Assembly: GCA_024743195.1 (NCBI GenBank)
Contig: JANSXE010000008.1
Span: forward strand, 1 to 64,000
Reading direction: 5' to 3'
Length of the DNA stretch: 64,000 nucleotides
Source of the DNA: Alphaproteobacteria bacterium
GTDB taxonomy: Bacteria > Pseudomonadota > Alphaproteobacteria > UBA8366 > Aestuariispiraceae
The position numbers and the translations under genes were made by a program. Of this stretch, positions 26,422-34,873 are shown in pieces (positions within the stretch are counted from its first letter, which is position 1; every line of letters starts with the position of its first letter). The notes under the pieces were generated by a model. That model was not told the DNA's origin, did no database searches, and saw only the letters and a list, made by a program, of their open reading frames with translations.

Positions 26422-26748
26422 TCACTCGATCGGATGGCCGGAGAGGCGGATGAAATCCTTCACCGTCTCGCGGTGCTGGGGGTCGCGAAACTGAACCAGC
26501 GCGCCGACATAATCCTCGGCGCGGCGGCGGACTTCGAGGCCGATCGGAATCTCGAACTGGTCGTCCTGATGCTGCAGCACCAGAAATCCTTGCAGACTGT
26601 CGCCCTCGCTCAGGGGAAGCCGCGAATCGGTGAAAAATCCGACGCCCTCCTCGCTGACATTGTCGACCTTCAAGCGATGCTCATCCAACTCCAGGAACCC
26701 GACGGACACCGGATATCGCGGCTTCTCGCGCCGTTCGATGAATTTCAT
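26422..26748 (-). CDS. PilZ-domain protein
   Basis: This small (108-aa) protein is a single PilZ domain: an R-x3-R motif (RREKPRYPVSV) followed by the (D/N)-x-S-x2-G motif (NVSEEGVGF), then beta strands to VGALVQFRDP. It probably binds cyclic di-GMP and acts by protein contact. The start is ATG 26748 (MKFIERREKP); ATG 26763 would add five residues. The GGDEF-EAL protein at the right edge belongs to the same signalling network but is not a neighbour. Confidence 0.85.
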   Translation of the reverse strand: MKFIERREKPRYPVSVGFLELDEHRLKVDNVSEEGVGFFTDSRLPLSEGDSLQGFLVLQHQDDQFEIPIGLEVRRRAEDYVGALVQFRDPQHRETVKDFIRLSGHPIE

Positions 26749-27019
26749 GACGCTCGCACACACCCCTTATCGCCGCCAAGCATCGCTTGCCGACGCGCCC
26801 CCACGGCCGCTGCGGACCGCATCGTCCCATATCGTCTACTATAAAGCGTTCGCAGCGAATATCCACAGCCTCAAGGGGGCGGCGATTTGGCGGCGACGCG
26901 CGCTATAGTGTCCCCGGAGGGGCTGTGCTAACAAGCAGTGGGGAAATGGGAGGGCTGACGGCGTGCATTCCGCGCGCCGCCTTCCGTAAGCAACCAAAGG
27001 CGGACAGGTCCGGCGACCC
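26749..27019. other. Divergent intergenic region, PilZ protein and 406-aa protein
   Basis: This 271-bp stretch separates the minus-strand PilZ gene from the plus-strand 406-aa gene. It is less GC-rich than its surroundings. It has a TATAGT hexamer on the minus strand (26838-26843) next to an 11-bp dyad TTCGCAGCGAA (26849-26859), and another TATAGT on the plus strand (26904-26909). No well-spaced -35 boxes were identified, so these are only promoter candidates. Confidence 0.4.
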
Positions 27020-28240
27020 ATGAATCGGCGCGCGCTGAAAATGCTGCTGCAGTCCGGGCGGTTTCTCTGCTTCGATTGCCGCGGCCCGTATCACGCCATC
27101 AAGGCGCGCAACGCGGCCGAAGACGACAAGACCATGGTCGGCGACGGCTTTCAGCGCCAAGCCGCGTCGCGCGGCATGCTGTTCGACCTGTCCACGCTCA
27201 ATCTCGGCATCTTCTTCAAGGAAGTCTCCTATTCCGACGATCATGAGGAGGTGTTCGTCTCCACCCGCGTCTATTTCCCCTACAACGACGAAGACGTCAG
27301 CCAGGGCGGCGAATCCACCAACGCCGAGCCGGACACGATCGTGCGCGTGCTGGCGAAGCGCGGGGCCATCAAGGATGCGTCCGCCCTCAGCGCGCACGAT
27401 CAGCGCATGCTGGAGATTCTCTCGCAACTGCCGACCTTCGACCCGTTCCTGCTGCTGTCGCAACGGCGCGAGATGGAAGTGGAGCGAGCGGTCGACAGCA
27501 GCTATTTCGACATCAGCGAGGACGACTGGGTGCTGATCCGCCGGCCCGTCATGGAGAAGATCTCCATGCTGGTGTCGAAGGCGAACCAAAGCGCGGCGGT
27601 CGACGTCTTCCAGGAGTTCGTCGGCAAACGCGGCGCGGAAGAGAGCGAGGAGGACGAAACCCGTCGCCTGATGACCTCGGCGGTGATCGATTCGATCTGG
27701 CGCGGGGAGGCGACGCAGGGCTGCCGCCAACTCATCCGCAGCTTCCATCTGGACGAGGACAAGACGGCCGAGATCCTGTTCGCCTGGAAAGGCATCAACT
27801 ACTACGAGTTCCAGTACAAGAAGCACCAGGAGATATTCTACGAGTTCTTCAAATGGTTAGGAAGCGCGGACTCCTTGCCGCGGGACGCCGCCGGCCTGGA
27901 ATCGACGGCGCTGGAGCGCTTCACCTTTCGGCGCGACCGCGCGCGCAAGCTGGTGCGCGCGACCCATTCCACCGTCATGTCGATCATCAACGACTACAAC
28001 GTCTCCTTCGCCAAGCTGGTGGACGAGGAAGCGCCGAAGGACTTCCAGACGTTCCTTTCGGAAGCCCCGAAGAATTTTCTGACGGTCGGTCTCGCCATCG
28101 GCGTGCTGGCCCACACCGCGACGGCGTGGCGCGACATGACGAAGGGCGCCAAGCGGCAGCAGATCAAGGCGGCCGAGTTGGAGCCGTTCTACGATTTCAT
28201 CATCGCGGTCAACGGCCAGGACTTCTACGTCCCCTCCTGA
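27020..28240 (+). CDS. Conserved-looking hypothetical protein, 406 aa, function unknown
   Basis: I do not recognise this protein. It has no signal peptide or membrane segment. The N-terminus carries a C-x2-C pair (LCFDCRG), and most of the rest is predicted helical with charged heptad-like segments (FEFFKWLGS region, RFTFRRDRARKLVRATHS). Codon use looks like the neighbours, with third-position G/C throughout, so it is a genuine gene. ATG 27020 has only a weak upstream purine stretch. It is monocistronic, divergent from a PilZ gene and convergent with a GntR regulator. There is no adjacent gene to suggest its role. Confidence 0.75.
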   Translation: MNRRALKMLLQSGRFLCFDCRGPYHAIKARNAAEDDKTMVGDGFQRQAASRGMLFDLSTLNLGIFFKEVSYSDDHEEVFVSTRVYFPYNDEDVSQGGESTNAEPDTIVRVLAKRGAIKDASALSAHDQRMLEILSQLPTFDPFLLLSQRREMEVERAVDSSYFDISEDDWVLIRRPVMEKISMLVSKANQSAAVDVFQEFVGKRGAEESEEDETRRLMTSAVIDSIWRGEATQGCRQLIRSFHLDEDKTAEILFAWKGINYYEFQYKKHQEIFYEFFKWLGSADSLPRDAAGLESTALERFTFRRDRARKLVRATHSTVMSIINDYNVSFAKLVDEEAPKDFQTFLSEAPKNFLTVGLAIGVLAHTATAWRDMTKGAKRQQIKAAELEPFYDFIIAVNGQDFYVPS

Positions 28241-28245
28241 CGCGC

Positions 28246-28259
28246 GCCGCCGCGGCGGC
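28246..28259. terminator. Perfect 14-bp GC palindrome between convergent genes
   Basis: GCCGCCGCGGCGGC fills most of the 21-bp gap between the stop codons of the 406-aa gene and the GntR gene. It could end or stabilise transcripts from both sides. No T-run flanks it, so intrinsic termination is uncertain. Confidence 0.4.
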
Positions 28260-28261
28260 CC

Positions 28262-28993
28262 CTACGCCGGCCCGAAGGGAAGCCGATTGCGCGGCAGGGA
28301 GCCCATGCCGTCGCGGATGTCCTGCTCGATCGCGCGGGCCAGCGCATCCGGATCGCCCGCGCGGATCGCGGCCACCGCCTCCTTGTGGCGGTCCTCGTTA
28401 TAGGTGACGCCCAAACTCTCCCGCGTGAGATAGAGGAACGGGCCGATCTGCAGCCAGAGGCTTTCGATCAACGGCGTCGTGACCCGGGACTCGGCGGCGC
28501 GGTAGAGCGCGAAGTGGAACGCCAGGTTCTCCTTCAGATAGGCCTCCCAGTCGCCGGTCTCGATCGCGCGGTCCTGCGCGAGGTCGATCGCCTCGAGCCG
28601 GTCGGCCAGCGCCCCGGCCTCGCCGCGCGCGGCGGCGGCGGCGTAGGCCCGCCGGGCGGCCAGGGTCTCCAGCGCCACGCGCGCTTCGGTAAGCTCTTCG
28701 AAGCTCTCCGCGGTCATGGCCGGAACCTCGACCCGCCGGTTCGGCTTCAGCGTCAGCGCATGCTCGGCGACGAGGCGGCGCAGCGCTTCGCGCACCGGCA
28801 TCAGGCCGACCTGCAATTCGTCGGCGAGCCCGCGGATGGTGACGGAGCGCCCCGGCCGGAACCGACCCGTCATGATCTCATCGCGCAGACGGCGATAGGT
28901 GCGTTCCTGCAGGGTGGTCCTGGGTTCGTCCGCGCCGTCCTGATCCGCACGGACGCTGTCCAGGTCTTCCGGTGTCGTCTGATCCGGCGCCAT
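28262..28993 (-). CDS. GntR-family regulator, FadR/FCD subfamily
   Basis: This 243-aa repressor-type protein has an N-terminal winged helix (TYRRLRDEIMTGRFRPGRSVTIRGLADELQVGLMPVREALRRL, about residues 28-95) and an all-helical FCD ligand-binding domain with metal-type residues (EARVALETLAARRAY, FHFALYRAA, HKEAVAAIRAGD). FCD regulators usually bind small organic acids or catabolic intermediates and act on short TNGTNNNACNA-like palindromes. I chose ATG 28993 (MAPDQTTPED); the upstream 29077 start adds a basic stretch. A dyad ACGAAAATTCGT lies upstream (29060-29071). It is divergent from the polyketide synthase gene. Its ligand is unknown. Confidence 0.88.
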   Translation of the reverse strand: MAPDQTTPEDLDSVRADQDGADEPRTTLQERTYRRLRDEIMTGRFRPGRSVTIRGLADELQVGLMPVREALRRLVAEHALTLKPNRRVEVPAMTAESFEELTEARVALETLAARRAYAAAAARGEAGALADRLEAIDLAQDRAIETGDWEAYLKENLAFHFALYRAAESRVTTPLIESLWLQIGPFLYLTRESLGVTYNEDRHKEAVAAIRAGDPDALARAIEQDIRDGMGSLPRNRLPFGPA

Positions 28994-29059
28994 CTTGTTC
29001 GCGCGTCCCGCTCCCCCGGAAGGGCGCGCGCGGTCCGCGCCCGCCCGGCCCCTCTCTTT

Positions 29060-29071
29060 ACGAAAATTCGT
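29060..29071. promoter_or_regulatory. ACGAA-N2-TTCGT dyad upstream of GntR/FCD gene
   Basis: A perfect dyad ACGAAAATTCGT lies in the divergent region between the GntR gene (start 28993) and the type III PKS gene (start 29179). It may be the regulator's own operator. It shares the ACGAA half-site with the motif upstream of hyuA and of the molybdenum hydroxylase operon. The assignment is inference. Confidence 0.4.
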
Positions 29072-29178
29072 GATCACAGTCTTTCAGATAGCGCGAACGC
29101 CCGCAACGACGAGACCTCTCCACGATCCGGCGCAGACCGCCGCTTGCGCGCGGCCGATCCTGCGCTAGCTTGCGCGTT

Positions 29179-30237
29179 ATGAGCGCATCGCTTCCGGTCG
29201 TCCGCATTCTCTCCAGCACCGTCGCCGCTCCGGCGGAACGCGTGGAGCAGGCGCGCGTGAAGGCTCTGTGCCGCGATCTGGCCGGCGGGTCCCCGGCGCT
29301 CTACGAGCGCATGGCGCCCGTGTTCGACAACGCCGGCGTCGAGGCGCGGCGCGCGGCCGCGCCCATCGCCTGGTATCGCGCGCCGGGCGGCTGGCCCGAG
29401 CGCGCCGCCCGGTTCGAGGCGGCCGCGCCGCCCCTGCTGATTGAGGCGGCCGAGGGCGCGCTGGCGGAGGCCGACCTCGCGGCCGCCGACATCGATCATA
29501 TCGTCACCGTCGGCACCACCGGGATCGCCACCCCGAGCCTGGAGGCGCGGATCGCCGGGCCGCTGGGCCTGAAGCCGACGGCGACGCGCATGCCGGTCTT
29601 CGGGCTGGGCTGCGCCGGAGGCGTGTTGGGGCTGGCGCGCGCGGCCGCCTTGGCGCGCGCTGCGCCGGGCTCGCGCGTGCTGCTGCTGGCGGTGGAGCTC
29701 TGCACGCTCGCCTTCCGGCCGCAGGATCGGGACAAGTCGGCGCTGGTCGCCTCCGCGCTCTTCGGCGACGGTGCGGCGGCGCTGCTGCTCTCGACGGACG
29801 GGCCGGCGGGGGCCCCGGCGCTCGGCGCTTCCGGGGAGCATCTCTGGCCCGACACGCTCGACGTCATGGGATGGCGGGTCGAGGAAGACGGGTTGGGGGT
29901 TGTCTTCTCGCGCGCGATCCCCGCCCTGATCGAACGCGATCTGCCGGAGGCGCTCGACCGCTTCCTGGCGCAGGCGGGCGTAGAGCGCCCCGCTCTCGAC
30001 GGGTGGCTGCTGCATCCCGGCGGCGCCAAGGTGCTCGCCGCCTACGAGCGGGCCTTGGGACTGCCCGCCGACGCGCTGGCGGACAGCCGTGCGGTCTTGG
30101 CCGAATACGGCAACATGTCGTCGGTCGGCGTGCTGGCCGTCTTCGATCGCGCGCGACGCCGCGGCCTGCGGGGCCGGATGCTGATGGCGGCGCTGGGGCC
30201 GGGCTTCACCGCCGGGTTTCAGCTCTTGGAGATGTGA
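29179..30237 (+). CDS. Type III polyketide synthase
   Basis: This 352-aa chalcone-synthase-fold enzyme has the full catalytic triad: Cys145 (FGLGCAGG), His279 (WLLHPGG) and Asn312 (YGNMSS). The Gly-rich C-terminus (ALGPGFTAGFQ) is typical. Bacterial type III PKSs extend acyl-CoA starters with malonyl-CoA to alkylpyrones, alkylresorcinols or phloroglucinols. The gene 16 bp downstream is an ICMT-like membrane methyltransferase, the usual partner (as srsA-srsB), which would methylate the lipid product. I chose ATG 29179; the ORF-track TTG is 9 bp upstream. The product probably is a membrane-associated alkyl-phenolic or pyrone lipid. Confidence 0.92.
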   Translation: MSASLPVVRILSSTVAAPAERVEQARVKALCRDLAGGSPALYERMAPVFDNAGVEARRAAAPIAWYRAPGGWPERAARFEAAAPPLLIEAAEGALAEADLAAADIDHIVTVGTTGIATPSLEARIAGPLGLKPTATRMPVFGLGCAGGVLGLARAAALARAAPGSRVLLLAVELCTLAFRPQDRDKSALVASALFGDGAAALLLSTDGPAGAPALGASGEHLWPDTLDVMGWRVEEDGLGVVFSRAIPALIERDLPEALDRFLAQAGVERPALDGWLLHPGGAKVLAAYERALGLPADALADSRAVLAEYGNMSSVGVLAVFDRARRRGLRGRMLMAALGPGFTAGFQLLEM

Positions 30238-30253
30238 CGAAGGAGCAAGCGGG

Positions 30254-30826
30254 ATGGAGCCGATGGACCGCGCAGCCGAGGGCGTTGCGCTGGCGCAGGA
30301 GACGGGGCCGCTGATCGGCGGGCAGGCCATCGCGCTCGGCGTCGTGATCGCGGTCGCCTTCCAGCGGCTGGGGGAGCAGATGATCGCCCGGCGCAATACG
30401 GACGCCCTGCGCGCCCATGGTTGGAGCGAGGCGGGGGCCGGCCACTATCCGCTGATGATCCTGCTGCACGTCGCCTGGCTCGCGGCCTGCGGTTGGGCGG
30501 CGCTGACGCTGACGCAGATTTCCTGGAGCCTGCTCGGCCTCTATGCGCTGCTGCAGGTTGGGCGGGTGTGGGTGATCCTCAGCCTTGGCCCCTTCTGGAC
30601 GACGCGCATCCTCACGCACCCGGAGGCGCCGTTGCTGCGCCGCGGCCTCTACGGCCGGGTGCGTCACCCGAACTATTGGATCGTGGCGGCGGAGATCGCG
30701 ATCCTGCCGCTGGCCTTCGGGGCCTGGGAGGTGGCGGCGGTTTTCACGCTCCTCAACGGCGCAGTGCTCGCGCACCGCATTCGGGTCGAGGAGGCGGCCA
30801 TCGCCGGCCGGCCGGAAGTGCGCTGA
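30254..30826 (+). CDS. ICMT-like membrane methyltransferase, PKS partner
   Basis: This 190-aa integral membrane protein has four or so hydrophobic segments and the isoprenylcysteine carboxyl methyltransferase family motif GLYGRVRHPNYW near residue 135, then EIAILPLAF and a C-terminal RIRVEEAAI. It probably uses SAM to methylate the product of the type III PKS encoded just upstream. AAGGAGC precedes ATG 30254; ATG 30263 is also possible. Gene pairing in an srsA/srsB-like arrangement is the strongest evidence for its role. Confidence 0.87.
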   Translation: MEPMDRAAEGVALAQETGPLIGGQAIALGVVIAVAFQRLGEQMIARRNTDALRAHGWSEAGAGHYPLMILLHVAWLAACGWAALTLTQISWSLLGLYALLQVGRVWVILSLGPFWTTRILTHPEAPLLRRGLYGRVRHPNYWIVAAEIAILPLAFGAWEVAAVFTLLNGAVLAHRIRVEEAAIAGRPEVR

Positions 30827-30904
30827 GCGCGACCGCTTGACCGCACGCTTGCGTCCCGGGAGAGTGGCGAGGCTTCGCAAGGCCCTCTCAACCGACCGAG
30901 ACGC

Positions 30905-32098
30905 ATGCCGCAGGATCCGGACGATGTGACCCAGGCCGACGTCGTCGTCATCGGCGGCGGCGTCATCGGCTGCGCGATCGCTTTTCATCTGATGGAGGGC
31001 GGCTTCGACGGCTCGGTCCTGGTGATCGAGCCGGACCCCAGCTTCGCCGCCGGCTCCACCGGGCGCAGCGCCGGCGGGCTGCGCCAGCAGTTCTCCCTGG
31101 TCGAGAACATCCGCATGTCGCGCTACGGCGTCGAGTTCGTGCGCGAGGCGCCCGCCCGTCTGGCGGTCGACGGCGATGCGCCCGACCTCGCCTTCCGGGA
31201 GCAAGGCTACCTCTTCCTCGCGACCGAGGAGGCGATGCCGGCGCTTGCGGAGAACCATGCGCTTCAGGTTGCGGAGGGCGCGCGGATCGCGGCCCTCGAC
31301 CGCGACGGGCTGGCGGCGCGCTTTCCCTGGCTGGCGCTCGACGGCCTCGCCGGCGGCGCCTTCGGGGAGGCGGGGGAGGGCTGGCTCGACCCCTACGGCC
31401 TGATGCAGGCGCTTCGCCGCAAGGCGCGCGCGCTCGGCGCGCGCTTCCTGCAGGATCGCGTCGTCGGCCTCGTGCGAACCGCGGGGCGGATCGAGGCGGT
31501 GGAGACCGAAGCCGGCCGCCGCGTCGCCTGCGGCGCCGTGGTGAACGCCGCCGGCGCGGCGGCCGGGCGGGTGGCGGCGCTGGCGGGGATCGACCTGCCG
31601 GTCGCGCCCAAGAAGCGCCAGGTCTTCGTCTTCGACTGCCGCGCGGAGCTGGGCCGTCCGCCGCTGACGATCGACCCGACCGGCGTCTATTTCCGCCCCG
31701 AGGGGGCGGGCTTCATCTGCGGCAAGTCGCCGGAGCCTGAGGATGATCCCGACTGCTGGGATGTCGAGGTGGACTACGCGCTGTTCGACGAGGTGCTGTG
31801 GCCGATTCTGGCCGCGCGCGTCCCCGCCTTCGAGGCGATCAGGCTGCAGAGCGCCTGGGCCGGCCATTATGAGGTCAACGCGCTCGACCACAACGCCGTG
31901 ATCGGCCCGCATCCGGAGGTCCGGAACTTCCTTTTCGCCAACGGCTTCAGCGGCCACGGGCTGCAGCAGGCGCCGGCCGCCGGCCGCGCGATCGCGGAAC
32001 TGATCGAGACCGGCGGCTTCCGCACGCTCGACCTCTCCCGCTTCGGCTACGCCCGGATCGCGGATAACCGCCCACTCTTCGAGCGCGGCATCGTGTGA
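30905..32098 (+). CDS. FAD-dependent oxidoreductase, DAO family
   Basis: This 397-aa flavoprotein has a dinucleotide-binding start VVVIGGGVIGCAIAFHL, the GSTGRSAGGLRQQF segment typical of DAO/sarcosine-dehydrogenase-like (FOXRED1-type) enzymes, VNAAGAAAGRVAALAG and a C-terminal GFSGHGLQQAPAAGRAIAELI. It probably oxidises a secondary or tertiary amine, possibly dimethylglycine, sarcosine or an amino acid. It lacks the C-terminal GcvT-like folate domain that dimethylglycine dehydrogenases usually carry. It is 79 bp after the methyltransferase and 32 bp before the GFA-family gene. Its role in the betaine pathway is inference. Confidence 0.87.
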   Translation: MPQDPDDVTQADVVVIGGGVIGCAIAFHLMEGGFDGSVLVIEPDPSFAAGSTGRSAGGLRQQFSLVENIRMSRYGVEFVREAPARLAVDGDAPDLAFREQGYLFLATEEAMPALAENHALQVAEGARIAALDRDGLAARFPWLALDGLAGGAFGEAGEGWLDPYGLMQALRRKARALGARFLQDRVVGLVRTAGRIEAVETEAGRRVACGAVVNAAGAAAGRVAALAGIDLPVAPKKRQVFVFDCRAELGRPPLTIDPTGVYFRPEGAGFICGKSPEPEDDPDCWDVEVDYALFDEVLWPILAARVPAFEAIRLQSAWAGHYEVNALDHNAVIGPHPEVRNFLFANGFSGHGLQQAPAAGRAIAELIETGGFRTLDLSRFGYARIADNRPLFERGIV

Positions 32099-32129
32099 GC
32101 CCGGGGTTTATCTGATGGAGGAAACGGCC

Positions 32130-32614
<485 letters not shown>

Positions 32615-32618
<4 letters not shown>

Positions 32619-33484
32619 CCGGCCGCCTGCTTGAGCGCGGCGTAGAGCGCCGCGACCGCCGGCTCCTGGACGCCGTCGCGGCGGGTGACGAGGCCGACCC
32701 GGCGCGTCAATGGCGGATCGCCGTAGGGCGCGCGCCAGAGATCGCGCGCCACCGGGCCCGCGAGACTGCCCGCCGGCGCGATCGCCGCGCCGAGCCCGCG
32801 CGAGACCATCATCAGGATCGATTCGATGGAATCGAGCTCCATGGCGTCGCGCACCGCGATTCCGTCCGCGCGCAATCGCCGGTCGATGATGCGGCCGACG
32901 CCGGTCGCCCGGTTGAAGCGGATGAAGGGCGCGCCGTCGAGCGCCGTGCGCGCGCGGCCGTCGGGCGGCGCTTCCCGGGCGACGACGAGGAGGGGCTCTT
33001 CGACCAGCTCGTGCAGCGCGAGGCCGGGCGGCGGGTCGCCGCCTTCCGTCACCAGCGCCGCATCCAGTTCTCCCGAGGCGACGCGCGCGATCAACGCCTC
33101 CGACAGGCCGCTTTCGACCCGCGCCTGAAGCTCCGGATGGCGGTGGGCGAGCGCCAGCAGCGCATCGGGCAGAAAGCCCGTGGTCGCGGTCGGGATCGCG
33201 CCGAGCCGCAACAGGCCGGCGACCGCGCCGCCGTCCGCCGCCACCGCCTTCACCCGGTCCGCCGCCGCCAGCACGGCGCGCGCCTGCGCCGCGGCGGCCC
33301 GTCCGATCACCGTCGGCGTCGGCGGGCGCGTGGCGCGGTCGAACAGGTGGGCGCCGAGCTCCGCCTCCAGCGCCTTGATCTGCATCGAGACGGCGGATTG
33401 CGTCAGACCCAGCCCGTCCGCCGCCGCCTGGAAGCCGCCGGCCTCGACGACCGCGACCAGAGTCTGAAGAGTGCGCAGATTCAT
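32615..33484 (-). CDS. LysR-family transcriptional regulator
   Basis: This 289-aa regulator starts MNLRTLQTLVAVVEAGGFQAAADGLGLTQSAVSMQIKALE, the LysR winged helix, followed by an effector-binding domain (about 90-289; LRLGAIPTATTGFLPDALLAL). It is divergent from the acyl-CoA dehydrogenase gene with a 103-bp gap and is the likely regulator of the acd-ThDP-CaiB genes. A T-N11-A dyad at 33480-33492 overlaps its start codon, consistent with autoregulation. The effector is unknown. Confidence 0.92.
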
Positions 33485-33492
33485 GGCGTGAA
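33480..33492. promoter_or_regulatory. Candidate LysR-type box TTCA-N5-TGAA
   Basis: TTCATGGCGTGAA fits the T-N11-A dyad rule of LysR-type regulators. It overlaps the start codon of the lysR-like gene and lies about 96-108 bp upstream of the divergent acyl-CoA dehydrogenase start. The rest of the intergenic region is AT-rich (about 33493-33550), as promoters in this genome are expected to be. Confidence 0.4.
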
Positions 33493-33587
33493 CATAACAA
33501 AAAATGATGATGAACTTCAGTTTAATTCGGTTGCTTGAAGAAAAGATCGCTCACAAACTCGTGAACGCATTTCAGAGAGGCCGTCCC

Positions 33588-34817
33588 ATGACCGATCCGA
33601 GCTTCACCCTGACCGCCGCCCAGCGCGACCTGCAGGCCCGCGCCCGTGACGTCGCCGAACGGTCGATCCGCCCCAATGCGGCCGAGACCGACCGGACGGA
33701 GGCCTATCCCTGGGCCAATGTCCGGGCGCTGACGGAGGCCGGCTTCTTCGGCATGACGATCCCGGAGGCCTATGGCGGAAAGGGCGCCAGCTTCCTGGAC
33801 GCCGCAGTGGTGATCGAGGAGATGGCGAAGGTCTGCGGCGTCACCGGCCGCATCGCGGTGGAGGCGAATATGGGCGCGGTCTCCGCGGTCATGGCCTATG
33901 GTACCGAGGCGCAGAAGCGGCTGGCGGCCGATCTGGTCTTGGCCGGCGACAAGCCCGCCATCTGCATCACCGAGCCTGACGCCGGCTCCGCCGCCAGCGA
34001 GATGACGACCCGCGCCGACACGCGCGGCGACCGCTACGTCCTCAACGGCGCCAAGCACTGGATCACCGGCGGCGGCGTCTCAAAGCTGCACCTTATCTTC
34101 GCCCGCGTCTTCGACGAGGCTGGGGAGGAGCAGGGGATCGGCGGCTTCCTGGCCGTGCGGGACGAGACGCCGGGCCTCGTGATCGGCGCGCGCGAGCCGA
34201 CCATGGGCCTGCGCGGCATCCCCGAGACCGAGGTGTTCTTCCAGGATATGGCGCTTCCGGCCGAGAACCTGGTGGTCCCGCCGTCCGGCCTGCGGCGCGG
34301 CTTCGCGGATCTGATGACCGCCTACAACTCCCAGCGCGTCGGCGCGGGAACCGTCGCGCTGGGCCTCGCTCAGGGCGCCTACGAGCAGGCGTTGGACTGG
34401 GTGCGCGAGCGCGAGCAGTTCGGCCGCCCGATCGCCGAGTTCCAGGGGCTGCAATGGATGCTGGCCGACGCCTCCATCGGACTGGACGCCGCGCGGCTGA
34501 TGTTGCATCGCGCAGCCGCCAGCGCCGACCCGTTCCCCGACGCCCGCCTTGCGGCCCAGGCCAAGATCTTCGCGTCCGAGACGGCGATCAAGGTCGCCAA
34601 CGACGCCTTGCAGATGTTCGGCGCGCGCGGCTATTCGCGCAACCGGCCGCTTGAGCGCATCTGCCGCGACGTGCGCATGTTCACGATCGGCGGCGGCACC
34701 GCGCAAATCTTGCGCACCGTGGTCGCAAGCCGCATCCTGGAGCGCAAATTGCCGCAGAGCCGGGACGGTTACGCCGAGGCGAAGAGGCCCCGCCCGGACC
34801 TGCGCGCGGCGGAGTAG
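33588..34817 (+). CDS. Acyl-CoA dehydrogenase
   Basis: This 409-aa FAD enzyme has all ACAD blocks: FFGMTIPEAYGGKG, ICITEPDAGSAASEM, HWITGGGVS, YNSQRVGAGTVALGLAQGAYEQAL, REQFGRPIAEFQGLQW and MFGARGYSRNRPLERICRDVRMFTIGGGTAQI. The catalytic base in short/medium-chain members is a Glu in the last region; the position normally aligned to it here is in DVRMFTIGGG..., so exact assignment needs an alignment. ATG 33588 follows AGAGAGG. It is the first gene of acd, ThDP enzyme, CaiB transferase. The acyl-CoA substrate is unknown; the neighbours suggest a short or branched, perhaps sulfonate- or amine-derived acid. Confidence 0.93.
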   Translation: MTDPSFTLTAAQRDLQARARDVAERSIRPNAAETDRTEAYPWANVRALTEAGFFGMTIPEAYGGKGASFLDAAVVIEEMAKVCGVTGRIAVEANMGAVSAVMAYGTEAQKRLAADLVLAGDKPAICITEPDAGSAASEMTTRADTRGDRYVLNGAKHWITGGGVSKLHLIFARVFDEAGEEQGIGGFLAVRDETPGLVIGAREPTMGLRGIPETEVFFQDMALPAENLVVPPSGLRRGFADLMTAYNSQRVGAGTVALGLAQGAYEQALDWVREREQFGRPIAEFQGLQWMLADASIGLDAARLMLHRAAASADPFPDARLAAQAKIFASETAIKVANDALQMFGARGYSRNRPLERICRDVRMFTIGGGTAQILRTVVASRILERKLPQSRDGYAEAKRPRPDLRAAE

Positions 34818-34819
34818 CG

Positions 34820-34841
34820 GCGCGCCGCCAGGGCGGCGCGC
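34820..34841 (+). terminator. Strong GC hairpin directly after acyl-CoA dehydrogenase
   Basis: GCGCGCCGCC and GGCGGCGCGC are perfect complements separated by two bases (34820-34829, 34832-34841), which in practice would fold as an 8-9 bp stem with a small loop. It begins 2 bp after the acd stop and 33 bp before the next gene. No T-run follows, so it may be an mRNA stabiliser, partial terminator or processing site inside the operon. Confidence 0.5.
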
Positions 34842-34873
34842 GCGCAGGGTAACCGAGGGGCGAAGCGAGCATC

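Noticed and set aside
26904-26909. TATAGT as a -10 box for the 406-aa gene
   Set aside because: No acceptable -35 hexamer was found 16-18 bp upstream; kept only as a mention in the intergenic entry.
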